Positions 25,369-33,622 of a DNA stretch of 64,000 nt are shown one piece after another (the first letter of the stretch is position 1; each line of letters opens with the position of its first letter). The DNA is taken from contig NZ_LNDC01000133.1 of NCBI RefSeq assembly GCF_001870905.1, positions 1 to 64,000 on the forward strand, given 5' to 3'. Source of the DNA: Geitlerinema sp. PCC 9228 (GTDB taxonomy: Bacteria; Cyanobacteriota; Cyanobacteriia; Cyanobacteriales; PCC-9228). A program made the translations under genes and the position numbers. The notes beneath the pieces are model-generated. The model saw only the letters and a list, made by a program, of their open reading frames with translations. It was not told the DNA's origin and did no database searches.

Positions 25369-26214
25369 CTAAAAAATGTTGCTGGCTGCTTCTGGAAAGG
25401 CTAATCCGTACAAACCCAGGCCGAGTACGATTAGCAAGACAATTCCCACCACGCCAGCGAGGGGTTGTTGGGCGATGCCAGTGACCCAGGAGGGAACTTT
25501 ACCGGTATACGCGATCGCTTCGCCACTTTGCAACGCAGCGAGACCCCAAACCCAACCGGCGTGCAATCCCCAAGCCAAGCCCAAACTACCACCATCAGCG
25601 AGTCTTGCCAGTACCAACACCATGCCCAACAGCCACAATCCCGGCAGCTGCGGTAAGACCTGGCGGCGTTCCCACACCCCGTGCAACAGGGCAAAAATGG
25701 CACTGGTCGCGATCGCGGCTCCCCAAAGTCCCCAATCTTGCCGCCACCAATTCAGTAAAATCCCCCGGAAAATCAATTCTTCCGTCGCAGCCACCCACAA
25801 AGCCAACCCACCGGCAGGCAGCCACACTTGGACTGGGGGAAACTGCACCCAACGAATCCATCCCCCCATCCACTGTATGCCAAAGGAAACCAACAGGCTT
25901 GCCAGCGCCACCACCACCCCCATCCCCAAAGAAACGAAAAGAGCAACATCCCCGCGAACGCCGTAGTCGGAAAAGGGATGTTGCTCGATGTGTATGGTTC
26001 CCCAAACGATCGGTACGGCCACCAGATACAAAGAGGCAAGTAAAGGAATTTTGCGATCTGGAGGGGGCGCAGCAAGAAACGGCCAGCCTATATACTTACT
26101 TACAGGCCAGGCCACGGGTAGCCAAAAGAGAATCCAGATACCGAAAAAGATGGCGGTTTTTACCACGGAGGGTACCGCCTCTAAAAATGTCAAGACCGGG
26201 AGAAAAACAAACAT
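25369..26214 (-). CDS. CPBP-family intramembrane metalloprotease (CAAX protease-like)
   Basis: 281 residues with about seven membrane helices. Motif 1 is EELIFRGILL (the EExxxR type, ATEELIFRG), and motif 2 is FALLHGVWE with its catalytic His; a C-terminal GLHAGWVWG supplies another. Bacterial members are linked to protein secretion, bacteriocin immunity or membrane proteolysis. No substrate is evident from the neighbours. It lies 38 bases upstream of the proposed thioredoxin end of the operon on the same strand, so cotranscription with trxA is plausible. Confidence 0.88.
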   Translation of the reverse strand: MFVFLPVLTFLEAVPSVVKTAIFFGIWILFWLPVAWPVSKYIGWPFLAAPPPDRKIPLLASLYLVAVPIVWGTIHIEQHPFSDYGVRGDVALFVSLGMGVVVALASLLVSFGIQWMGGWIRWVQFPPVQVWLPAGGLALWVAATEELIFRGILLNWWRQDWGLWGAAIATSAIFALLHGVWERRQVLPQLPGLWLLGMVLVLARLADGGSLGLAWGLHAGWVWGLAALQSGEAIAYTGKVPSWVTGIAQQPLAGVVGIVLLIVLGLGLYGLAFPEAASNIF

Positions 26215-26257
26215 GACCGCTAACCGGTAAGGGATCGTTTCCCGCTATCGGCAATGA

Positions 26258-26671
26258 CTATTCTTCTTCCCCCGCGGAACCATTTTGCTCGGCGTCTTTG
26301 GTATCTTCATCAATTTGAATCAAATGGATATGCTTGTAGCCAAGCTTAATGATAAATTCATCTCCTGGTTTTAAACCCATTTCCTCGGTGTAGGTAGAAC
26401 CAATGACAATTTGTCCGTTTCTATGGACGCTCACCCGATAGGTGGGTTCTCTGCCCCGACCATCTTTACTTTTTTCCGGACTTAAGGGAATACCGCGCGC
26501 TGCTAGAACGGCATCGTAAAACTCTGTTAGGTTGACCCGTATTTCACCATTTTTTGTAGGCGTATAGTATCCGCAGAGTTTGGCCGTTTCTCGTCGGGGC
26601 ATGGAGGAAAGTTCTTTTACTTTTTGAAGCAGTGCTTTTCCTGTAAGTTTTGTACTGGGAAGGTCGCTCAT
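26258..26671 (-). CDS. cyAbrB transcriptional regulator
   Basis: 137 residues from the ATG at 26671. It belongs to the cyanobacterial AbrB-like group whose DNA-binding AbrB domain lies at the C-terminus (YRVSVHRNGQIVIGSTYTEE, MGLKPGDEFIIKLGYKHIHL). The N-terminal helical part carries LTGKALLQKVKELS and RETAKLCGYYTP. Such proteins act globally on nitrogen, carbon and hydrogenase genes. The last dozen residues are very acidic. Two paralogues usually occur per genome; I do not decide which one this is. Confidence 0.92.
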   Translation of the reverse strand: MSDLPSTKLTGKALLQKVKELSSMPRRETAKLCGYYTPTKNGEIRVNLTEFYDAVLAARGIPLSPEKSKDGRGREPTYRVSVHRNGQIVIGSTYTEEMGLKPGDEFIIKLGYKHIHLIQIDEDTKDAEQNGSAGEEE

Positions 26672-27106
26672 CGCTAGCAAAATGTCCTTTCGGTATCTAC
26701 GCCAATCAAGATTTTTCGTGCCAAAATATTGGCTCTATTAAAAATATATCCTTAGATCGCTCCTTTGTAACCAAAAAATTTCCAAAATTTTATTATTGAT
26801 TTTTTTGGGTGCTTTTGCTTGGCAGTCCCCACCCGTGTCAAAAGCGGGAATACCTAGGGAAATCTTTGTATAGAAAAACGGGGCTGTCAAGGGGGAAAAG
26901 GGAAATCGACCTTTTCGGGAAGTGTCCAGATAAACTCTAAAAATTTTGGGCAATTGGCTATTAACTTGCTAGAGGGGGCAGAAGGGGAGCGATTTTCTCT
27001 GGTTGAACCGAACGCCTAATTAATGCCATCACAGCGGCAGATAGCATTGCCCGGGTCAATTTCCCAGGTGGAAATCGAGGGGGAGAAATCAGTTCAAATA
27101 ACAGAT
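26672..27106. other. Non-coding gap between lpxD and the cyAbrB gene
   Basis: About 435 bases. No convincing open frame is present; a 71-codon minus-strand frame has no family character. Several GC-rich imperfect repeats (GGGG/CCCC runs) occur at 26880-27100. The part next to the cyAbrB start is A+T-rich and likely holds its promoter. Confidence 0.5.
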
Positions 27107-28171
27107 TTATTCCTTTTTCGAGGATGATGGCGAGGAGACAATCGCCTCAAGCTGGCGTTTGATTTTTCGCAGGGTTTGATAAAGTTCTGGCAGGCGTTTG
27201 TAGATTGCAGAGGCTTTCAACCACAATTGGTTTTCAATGGCGGGATAGCCAGATACCACTTGATGGGGAGCAATATTTTGATGGATGCCGGTTTTGGCAG
27301 AAGCGATCGCGCCATCGCCAATTTTTACCCGATTGGCCACACCCACTTGACCGGCTAAAGTCACGTCATTTCCCACGGTCACGCCTCCTGCCAAGCCTAC
27401 TTGAGAAACCAAAATACAATTGGCACCTAACTGACAGCCGTGGCCAACTTGCACCAAGTTATCGATTTTTGTATTTTGACCAACGCGCGTTTCTCCAACT
27501 GCCGGCCTGTCTATTGTACTACCGGCACCCACTTCCACACCATCTTCCAAAACCACATATCCTGACTGTTCCATTTTCCACCACCCGGACTCCGTACGCA
27601 CGAAGCCAAATCCTTCCGAACCGATGACGCTGTTGCTATGAATGGTACAGTTGTTACCAATTTGGGTGCGTTCGTGAATGGTGCAATTGGCATGGAGGAT
27701 GGTACCGTCGCCAATGGTCACCCCAGGATAAATCACCACGTTGGGATAAACACACACATTATCCCCAATGAGGGTATCTTCCAAAATGACTGCATTGGCC
27801 CCCACATAAACTTGCTGCCCCAGTTGAGCTTGGGAGGAAATGGTGGCGGTGGCGTGAATGCCCAATTGTGGCTGGTAGGGCTGATAAAAAATCGCGATCG
27901 CCCGGGCAAACAGCAACCGCGGTTGTGAAGTCGCCACCCACGCCAATCCCCGTTGGGTCGCCCTTTGCTGCAGGACTTCGTTTTCCGGCAAAATGGCGGC
28001 ACTGGCAGTAGTTAGTTCCAAAAATTCGGCGAATGCCTCTCCTTCCACGTAACTCAGGGTTTGGGGTGGGGCACTGTCAATGGGGGCCACCCCTACAATC
28101 TCTGGATTGTCGGCGATATGGATCGGGCAGTTGCCATCGCTAATTTGCGCTACCAATTCTTGAAATTTCAT
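27107..28171 (-). CDS. lpxD: UDP-3-O-(3-hydroxyacyl)glucosamine N-acyltransferase
   Basis: Third step of lipid A synthesis, or of an LpxD-like outer-membrane lipid route in cyanobacteria. 354 residues: an N-terminal uridine-binding domain (MKFQELVAQISDGNC to ARAIAIFY), then a left-handed beta-helix of hexapeptide repeats (IGDNVCVYPNVVIYPGVTIG). HERTQIGNNC and NLVQVGHGCQLG provide the catalytic His region. A C-terminal helix follows (IYKRLPELYQTLRKIKRQLE). The ATG at 28171 overlaps the upstream gene's TGA by four bases (ATGA), which fixes the start and implies coupling. Confidence 0.94.
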   Translation of the reverse strand: MKFQELVAQISDGNCPIHIADNPEIVGVAPIDSAPPQTLSYVEGEAFAEFLELTTASAAILPENEVLQQRATQRGLAWVATSQPRLLFARAIAIFYQPYQPQLGIHATATISSQAQLGQQVYVGANAVILEDTLIGDNVCVYPNVVIYPGVTIGDGTILHANCTIHERTQIGNNCTIHSNSVIGSEGFGFVRTESGWWKMEQSGYVVLEDGVEVGAGSTIDRPAVGETRVGQNTKIDNLVQVGHGCQLGANCILVSQVGLAGGVTVGNDVTLAGQVGVANRVKIGDGAIASAKTGIHQNIAPHQVVSGYPAIENQLWLKASAIYKRLPELYQTLRKIKRQLEAIVSSPSSSKKE

Positions 28172-29925
28172 AAAGCTTCCTTGCTGGTTCCCTTGCTCGC
28201 CACATGCGGACAATGATACAACCTTACTCGATAACTGCTCAGTTCCGGCCAGCGTTGTTCGTCTTCCACGCAGCCCCGTTCTTCTAGCACCACCGGCGCG
28301 TGAAAGTCAATTGCCCAGACATCCAGAGGTGGGCTCAATTGGGCGACGGTTTCTTGCAGCACCACCGCCGGGTCGTTGCCTGCTTCTAGGGGTTGGGCTT
28401 TGTGGGCGAGGAGAAATTGCGGCGATCGCTGCTGGAAAATTGGAGAAGATGAAAACGGCTGCTGGCGAAACGTCCACGCCAGTCCCATCAGCCTGCCCGT
28501 CTGACCGTGGTGCTTGTGGGTACTGGCAATCAGGATAGGGGCTTGGGAATGCTGTTGGATGGCTTGTGCTAGTAATCGGGTGCGGTGGTGTTGCAGGTAG
28601 CCCCAATCGCCTACTGTGGTTGCACTGCCTAGGCATCCTGCGATTAAGAAAGCCAGAGCGATGCTATACTTTCCCTTGTGCCACCAAGCAGCTAAACTCA
28701 TGCCGATCGCAGCGATCGCAGCAGGGAAAAAGATAAAGGCAAACCGCGGTGCCAAGGTCACATCTTTTTGAAATCCATAGGTGAGGATAGCAAAGCAAAT
28801 CGCCGCCGCCAGCAGGTAAGCAAGCAACCAGCGCACTGGCTGCCATTGCTGGTTGGAGGCGTGTAACAGCAACCGAATGCCCCGATACAGCTGCCAAAGT
28901 GCCCACAAGAAAAAGACCAACAGAACAATTCCGGCAACGACCACCACAGGAATTGGGAGCGTGGCTGGGTCTACAGGCAAAAGGGCGAACATGGTTACCA
29001 GCCATAGCAACAACCGCAACACTGGTTCCAAACTTAAGGAATATCCGTGGGAAACCCAACCGGTGAGGCGGCTGCCAGCAAAGGATTGCCATAGGGGCAA
29101 CCAAGCCAAGGTGGTGGCAAGGCTACCGGCGGCGGCAGCATAGATGGGATACCAGACGCTTTGGGTGAGGGGAGGCAGTTCCGATGGGGAAGGGGAAGTT
29201 CGCTGCTGTTGCCAGCTACGAAGGCTGAGAAGACCCAAAGCGATCGCTTGCGCAGCCAAAACCAGGGTAAAGAAATAGTGAACGGCAACCCCAAGACCGT
29301 TGGTGGCGACCCATGCCAGTACGTAGAGCAGGGGTAGGCGTTGTCGTTGGTGGAGGTGGCGGAGGGCAACCAGAAAAATCCCCACCGAAGCGATCGCTAC
29401 GAGAATCGCCAACGTATAGTGACGGGCTTCTCTAGAAAGAAAAATCCCAAAAGGCGAAACCGCCATCACCGCCGCTGCCAAATGAGCCCCCACGGTGGAT
29501 CGAAACATCGAGCGTACCAAAAAAAAGATAGCCGCGATCGCGACCACCCCAAACCCAGCAGCCAGCGATCGAGCCGCCGTTACCGACACCAACTCCCCCT
29601 GGGAAGAAAACCAACCCAACCACCAGTGCGACAGCATAAAATACACCGGTGGATGGGTACTTTCTGCCAACAAATGGGCTACCACATCCCCAATTCCCGT
29701 TTTACTGGCAACCCGTACAGGCTGCAGCAGCATTTCCCCCGAAATCGCCCGATCCAGAGGTACCTCTAAAAAACTATTGCCCAGACTATAAACCAGCGTG
29801 GCAAACTCATCCGTCCATGGTGGTTCCATACCCAGGCGCAACCAGCGAAACCCACTTCCCAAAATCAACCACCCCAGCAACAACAAGGGATGAAACCAGC
29901 GAGAGCGACCGATCGATCCGTCCAT
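28168..29925 (-). CDS. GT39/ArnT-like polyprenyl-phosphate-sugar glycosyltransferase
   Basis: 585 residues, about eleven membrane helices. The first periplasmic loop contains PPWTDEFATLVY, with the acidic pair required in GT-C enzymes, and a second loop has STHPPVYFMLSHWWLG. A soluble domain of about 110 residues closes the protein. Enzymes of this type move a sugar from a polyprenyl carrier to protein or lipid acceptors on the outer face of the membrane. Its coupling to lpxD suggests modification of an outer-membrane glycolipid, which is inference. Confidence 0.82.
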   Translation of the reverse strand: MDGSIGRSRWFHPLLLLGWLILGSGFRWLRLGMEPPWTDEFATLVYSLGNSFLEVPLDRAISGEMLLQPVRVASKTGIGDVVAHLLAESTHPPVYFMLSHWWLGWFSSQGELVSVTAARSLAAGFGVVAIAAIFFLVRSMFRSTVGAHLAAAVMAVSPFGIFLSREARHYTLAILVAIASVGIFLVALRHLHQRQRLPLLYVLAWVATNGLGVAVHYFFTLVLAAQAIALGLLSLRSWQQQRTSPSPSELPPLTQSVWYPIYAAAAGSLATTLAWLPLWQSFAGSRLTGWVSHGYSLSLEPVLRLLLWLVTMFALLPVDPATLPIPVVVVAGIVLLVFFLWALWQLYRGIRLLLHASNQQWQPVRWLLAYLLAAAICFAILTYGFQKDVTLAPRFAFIFFPAAIAAIGMSLAAWWHKGKYSIALAFLIAGCLGSATTVGDWGYLQHHRTRLLAQAIQQHSQAPILIASTHKHHGQTGRLMGLAWTFRQQPFSSSPIFQQRSPQFLLAHKAQPLEAGNDPAVVLQETVAQLSPPLDVWAIDFHAPVVLEERGCVEDEQRWPELSSYRVRLYHCPHVASKGTSKEAL

Positions 29926-30622
29926 GCCTGCTTTCCTTTAAAGCGTCTTTAAAATTGTGCGGCTACCGTTCTTTGGTATGAAACCACAAAATCTACCCCG
30001 GAATCTACCAACCGATGAATTCGTCCTGAAAGCTTGCATGGCAAGCCATCCAGGCAAATACCAGCCCAGCTACCTACATTGGTACGGAGAAAATAACCGC
30101 TGGCAATGGGTACTTACGTCACGCCACGTAGGTATAAATCCATGCTCGTTTTTTTGTTCGTTTTATAAAGATTGTGCAAAGCCATTTTGTGAGCGTTTAC
30201 ACTCCCTGTAATGTCCCGTATAATTATGGTCAGATACAGCAAAAAAACGTACATAACTTCAGTAAATTCACTGAGCAACTGTATCCTATTTGGCAAACCA
30301 CCAACGACATAGGAAGACTTTTTTGTCTGTGTCAGAGGATTGGTAAAGCTGGGGGGAACCCCCCTGCAAAGATAAGGGGCATCTAAAATAAAGGCGTTCG
30401 TAGGGGAAACTGAAATATTTCTTTCTATTGTTGGTTTCCCTGAAAAAGAACACCATGGTTTATTTATCCGAACAAATAGAAAAACTAGGGGAAAACACGT
30501 ACCAACTGAAATAGAGTTGGCGAGCATGGATTTGCAGTAGGGGATCGAAGCAACAAACAAAGGGGTTTACCTATTTGAGATACACCGCACATCACACATC
30601 AACCTTTGAGGAGATCCAGACC
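29926..30622. other. Intergenic region holding the promoter and long leader of the first PEP-CTERM gene
   Basis: About 700 bases. The right 390 bases are the predicted leader of the PEP-CTERM gene. It contains a GGGGGGAACCCCCC hairpin (near 30352-30365) and short segments shared with the leader of the second paralogue: AGAAAAACTAG at 30478-30488 and AGTAGGGGATCGAAG at 30536-30550. No convincing gene is present; a 148-codon minus-strand frame across the leader has no family features. Confidence 0.6.
30164..30226 (+). promoter_or_regulatory. Promoter of the first PEP-CTERM gene, duplicated block
   Basis: TTTACA (30196-30201), 17 bases, then TATAAT (30219-30224) make a near-consensus sigma-70 promoter. 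An upstream TATAAAGATTGTGCAAAGC (30164-30182) is conserved with the second paralogue's promoter at exactly the same distance. Predicted transcription start is about 30231, giving a leader near 390 nt. Confidence 0.75.
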
Positions 30623-31369
30623 ATGAACGCAACCCGCAATTTCTTCAACCCCACGAACAACATGCTTGTAGCGACCGGTATCGCCACCGCTCTAGCTGGC
30701 GGTATGTTGGTTGGCGCACAACCTGCCTCTGCAGCCACAGTGACTTTCGGTGAATCCGCAGATAAGCCCAGCGATGAAAATTCCTTGCAACAACGTCTGG
30801 ACGATTTGACTGTATTCGGTGGTATCGATACCGACAACGATCAAACGGGCATTGAGAAATTCACTAATCCCGACATTGGTGACGACGATAGCGCCCTCCT
30901 CATGCTAGAAGTTGCTGGCTGGGCTGATGGCAATAAATTTGGGATTTACGACGCTAAAGACAAGAACAACCGGCAAGTCATTTTTGAAGGTAACGACCAG
31001 CCAAAAGCCATTGCCTCTGTTGATTACAGTAGTTTCAGCAAGTTCGGTTTCTTCCTTGAATCTAAGAAAGATGGCACCTTCTACACCCAATCCTCCCTCA
31101 ATCCTGATAAATCGCAACAAGCTGTTGTCTATGAAGGGGATGGCGAAACCAAGTTTCAAGATGAATTTGGCGGTATTTTTGAAGAAGATGAATTCATCAT
31201 CGCTTTTGAGGATGTTTTGCGCACAGGCGATCGCCCCTACAACGACAGCGACTTTAACGACATGGTGGTGAAAGTTGGTTCTGTAGCAGCAGTTCCCGAA
31301 CCCTCTGCCGTAGCAGGTTTGGGCGTCGTTGGTGGTCTGATGGCTTTTGCCCGTCGTCGCCGTCAGTAA
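30623..31369 (+). CDS. PEP-CTERM secreted protein, DUF4114-like
   Basis: 248 residues. The signal peptide ends QPASAA (about residue 37). The middle resembles DUF4114: FGFFLESKKDGTFYTQSS, then FIIAFEDVLR and a Ca-binding-like DSDFNDMVVKV. The C-terminus is a PEP-CTERM sorting signal (VPEPSAVAGLGVVGGLMAFA followed by RRRRQ), normally cut by an exosortase, so the product should reach the cell surface or extracellular matrix. GAGGAG nine bases before the ATG at 30623 sets the start. A diverged paralogue lies 1.2 kb downstream. No exosortase is in the window. Confidence 0.9.
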   Translation: MNATRNFFNPTNNMLVATGIATALAGGMLVGAQPASAATVTFGESADKPSDENSLQQRLDDLTVFGGIDTDNDQTGIEKFTNPDIGDDDSALLMLEVAGWADGNKFGIYDAKDKNNRQVIFEGNDQPKAIASVDYSSFSKFGFFLESKKDGTFYTQSSLNPDKSQQAVVYEGDGETKFQDEFGGIFEEDEFIIAFEDVLRTGDRPYNDSDFNDMVVKVGSVAAVPEPSAVAGLGVVGGLMAFARRRRQ

Positions 31370-31428
31370 ATTCACGGTTAGCCCAGCTACGCTACCAACA
31401 ACAGCGACAAAATTAGCATTAAAGAAAG

Positions 31429-31471
31429 CCAGGAGGCGGTTTTTGTTACCGTACTTCCTGGATTTTTTTTT
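31429..31471 (+). terminator. Terminator after the first PEP-CTERM gene
   Basis: CCAGGA pairs with TCCTGG and GGT with ACC around a T-rich loop, followed by nine T. The stem resembles the terminator after the second paralogue (33489-33531), so it may have been duplicated with the gene. Confidence 0.75.
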
Positions 31472-31485
31472 GGCGATGGACAAAA

Positions 31486-31850
31486 TTGACTACTCCCCGC
31501 ACTAAAGCAACGGGGATTCCCCGGAGGGATTTGGCGAACTGCCGCAAGACGGACTCTTAGGCGAAGTCAAAGACGCCTCTCTGGGTGGCCTGAAGGTTTC
31601 CCTTTACTTTTTGTCGCCGTTCGCAGCTTCCATCACCATGCCAGTTAGGTACGCTCATCACCCTCCCATTGCTGCAACTCGGCACCGCCATGCGATATCG
31701 CGCTTTCGGTTGCCGGGGTCTCTCCGTGCTAAGGCGAATCGTCACGTAGATGGATCGACTCTACTAAGTCACCTCAATTATATCACTGCGGCTAAAGCCG
31801 CCGAGTGGCTTTTGGACCCCATGCTAAAGCAGCGGGGCTACCAAGCTCCC
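31486..31850 (-). mobile_element. IS200/IS605-like remnant without tnpA or tnpB
   Basis: Read on the minus strand, the segment ends GGGGAATCCCCGTTGCTTTAG then TGCGGGGAGTAGTCAA, which is the stem-loop right end typical of IS200/IS605/TnpB elements. Before it lies a GC-rich structured stretch (GAGACCCCGGCAACCG, CTGCGAACGGCGACAAAA, GTCTTGCGGCAGTTCGCC) resembling the omega-RNA region that normally overlaps the tnpB 3' end. No TnpB or TnpA coding sequence remains. A second, related stem-loop lies at 31817-31837. Limits are approximate. Confidence 0.55.
31817..31837. repeat. Second copy of the IS605-like end hairpin
   Basis: CCCCATGCTAAAGCAGCGGGG matches the 21 bases at 31495-31515 (CCCCGCACTAAAGCAACGGGG) at 17 positions and keeps the CTAAAGCA loop. 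A further hairpin, GCGGCTAAAGCCGC, lies just to its left (31788-31801). It may mark the other end of the remnant or a second, older insertion. Confidence 0.55.
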
Positions 31851-32600
31851 GATCTTTTTACGTGTCGAGAAGATATAGCAGAAAACAGGCAAATCGATCG
31901 AACCAGGGTGGATCTGGAAAGGTTCTTTTTTAAAGCATCTTTAAATTTTACTAGCCGCACTTTATTAGATACGCAATCGAAACACCGATATAGGAGCAAA
32001 CCCCCCTGACAATTGGGCATTTCGGTCTTGAAAAAATTTATTTTTGTATAACAATATATCATTTTACCCTGGTAGCTTTTCAAACTTCAAATTTCCCAAC
32101 AGCTCTGTTTTTAATCATTTTCTATATTTATCTTCGCGAAAATCTTATGCAAGCCTATACAGATCCAGTCAAAGTAGATGCCAACCCATAGGATATAAAG
32201 ATCGTACAAAGCGACCCGCTACGTGTTTACACTCCCTCTAGGTCTCCGTACAATTAACGACTAGATGCACGGAAGAGGTGCATGCTTCCAGGAAAGTTAC
32301 TGAAACATAGATTGGTTGAACTTTCCACAAAGACAGCAACCTTTAAAAGTTTTTTCTGATTTTTGCCTGGCTCTTGCAGGTAAAGAACCGTCAAAGTATG
32401 GTCATATTTCATGAATCTTTTTCCCGCACACACGATCCAGGGCTTCTCTACTTTGTCCAGCCGTATAGGGAACTTAAAGAAGCATGAAACCACAGAAAAA
32501 CTAGCAATTTAAAGTATAAAGTAGGGGCTCAAGGATCGAAAATCAGGAGTTTGCCGGTTGCATGCAAACTTTGAACGAACTTTATTGATTGGTAAAAACT
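31851..32600. other. Non-coding region with the second PEP-CTERM leader
   Basis: About 750 bases without a credible gene. The left part is A+T-rich. The right 340 bases are the predicted leader of the second PEP-CTERM gene and include AGAAAAACTAG (32494-32504) and AGTAGGGG...GGATCGAA (32520-32540), both shared with the first paralogue's leader in the same order. Confidence 0.55.
32194..32256 (+). promoter_or_regulatory. Promoter of the second PEP-CTERM gene, duplicated block
   Basis: TTTACA (32226-32231), 17 bases, then TACAAT (32249-32254). The upstream TATAAAGATCGTACAAAGC and the spacer start CTCCCT match the first promoter, including all spacings. The predicted leader is about 340 nt. Confidence 0.75.
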
Positions 32601-33440
32601 ATGACTACAATGCGCAACTCTTTCAAAATCGCGAATAAAATGCTTCTAACCATGGGGGCTACCGTTATCGCTGGCGGTATGTTGGCTGGAACTCAGCCTG
32701 CTTCTGCAGCTACTATAAAACCTGGACCTCCTGTTTCTGGGAACGAGTCTTTGCAAGAAGAGCTTGACAATTTGGCCGGCGACGGTAACATTGATGCAGT
32801 GGACGACCAAACTGGATATGAGGTATTTACTACGACCTCCACAGGTGCCTCAGCAGTTCTAGCGTTTGAAAATTCGGCTTTGGCCAATGATGAAGAGTTT
32901 GGTATTTACAAACCGGGAAGTACTGACCCAGACGATCGGGTAACCTTGATAGATAACACTTTAGGTCCTACGAGTGATATTGTTCCCGGCGATGGCTTAC
33001 AGGGCTTTCACTTGGCACCTGATGGTAACGGGAATATTGATGTAGTTGATGATGATGGCAATCTGGTCAATGGCGATCCAGATGCTGAGAATTTCAACAG
33101 CACTGACTTTGGTTTCTTCCTTAATCAAACTGGTACTTACTTCGATAATACATTCTATTCAGAAGCTAGCCTCAATCCAGGTGGCAAGCAGCAGTCGCTA
33201 ATCTATCAAGGAAACGAACATGGTAACACCGAGCTCGATGTGCCTGGTTTACTAAACAATAGGACTTTTGAAGATACTGATATGATTGTTTCTTTTGAGG
33301 ATAGTGAATTTATTGACGACAATTTCAACGACATGGGAGTTGTGGTTAGCGACGTGGAACCAGTTCCCGAACCCTCTGCCATGGCAGCTTTAGGCTTAGT
33401 TGGTAGTGTCATAGCATTGGCTCGTCGCCGCCGTCAATAA
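32601..33440 (+). CDS. PEP-CTERM secreted protein, paralogue of the 30.6-kb gene
   Basis: 279 residues from the ATG at 32601 (TTG at 32589 and ATG at 32610 are alternatives). Signal peptide with AGTQPASAA, then a domain aligning with the first paralogue: SLQEELDNLAGDGNIDAVDD against SLQQRLDDLTVFGGIDTDND, and FNSTDFGFFLNQTGTY. It ends with FEDSEFIDDNFNDMGVVV and the PEP-CTERM tail VPEPSAMAALGLVGSVIALA plus RRRRQ. It is Asp/Asn-rich and acidic. It carries an extra segment of about 30 residues (GDGLQGFHLAPDGNGNIDVV) absent from the first copy. Confidence 0.88.
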   Translation: MTTMRNSFKIANKMLLTMGATVIAGGMLAGTQPASAATIKPGPPVSGNESLQEELDNLAGDGNIDAVDDQTGYEVFTTTSTGASAVLAFENSALANDEEFGIYKPGSTDPDDRVTLIDNTLGPTSDIVPGDGLQGFHLAPDGNGNIDVVDDDGNLVNGDPDAENFNSTDFGFFLNQTGTYFDNTFYSEASLNPGGKQQSLIYQGNEHGNTELDVPGLLNNRTFEDTDMIVSFEDSEFIDDNFNDMGVVVSDVEPVPEPSAMAALGLVGSVIALARRRRQ

Positions 33441-33488
33441 AGGCAAAACTGCCTGCTGAACTCATATATATGGCTATTTAAGTAAAGA

Positions 33489-33531
33489 AGCCAGGAAGGT
33501 ATAGAAAGAGTACCAATTCCTGGCTTTTTTT
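33489..33531 (+). terminator. Terminator after the second PEP-CTERM gene
   Basis: AGCCAGGAAGGTA and TACCAATTCCTGGCT form a long stem with a two-base bulge, followed by seven T. A strong intrinsic terminator. Confidence 0.85.
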
Positions 33532-33622
33532 AGGATTTTTGGGCTAGGATGGCGATCGCGATTCGCGCTATAATACGATCGCTGTTTGACCGCATCCCAT
33601 AGCGGCCACCAACCTGCAATCG

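Noticed and set aside
26738-26953. 71-codon minus-strand frame between lpxD and the cyAbrB gene
   Set aside because: No domain, no plausible ribosome-binding site, mixed composition typical of non-coding DNA.
30114-30560. 148-codon minus-strand frame
   Set aside because: It is antisense to the promoter and leader of the PEP-CTERM gene, has odd composition and resembles no family.
31557-31745. Short minus-strand frame inside the IS605-like remnant as a truncated TnpB
   Set aside because: No CxxC zinc pair or RuvC-like motif is visible; the stretch is better explained as the structured RNA part of the element.
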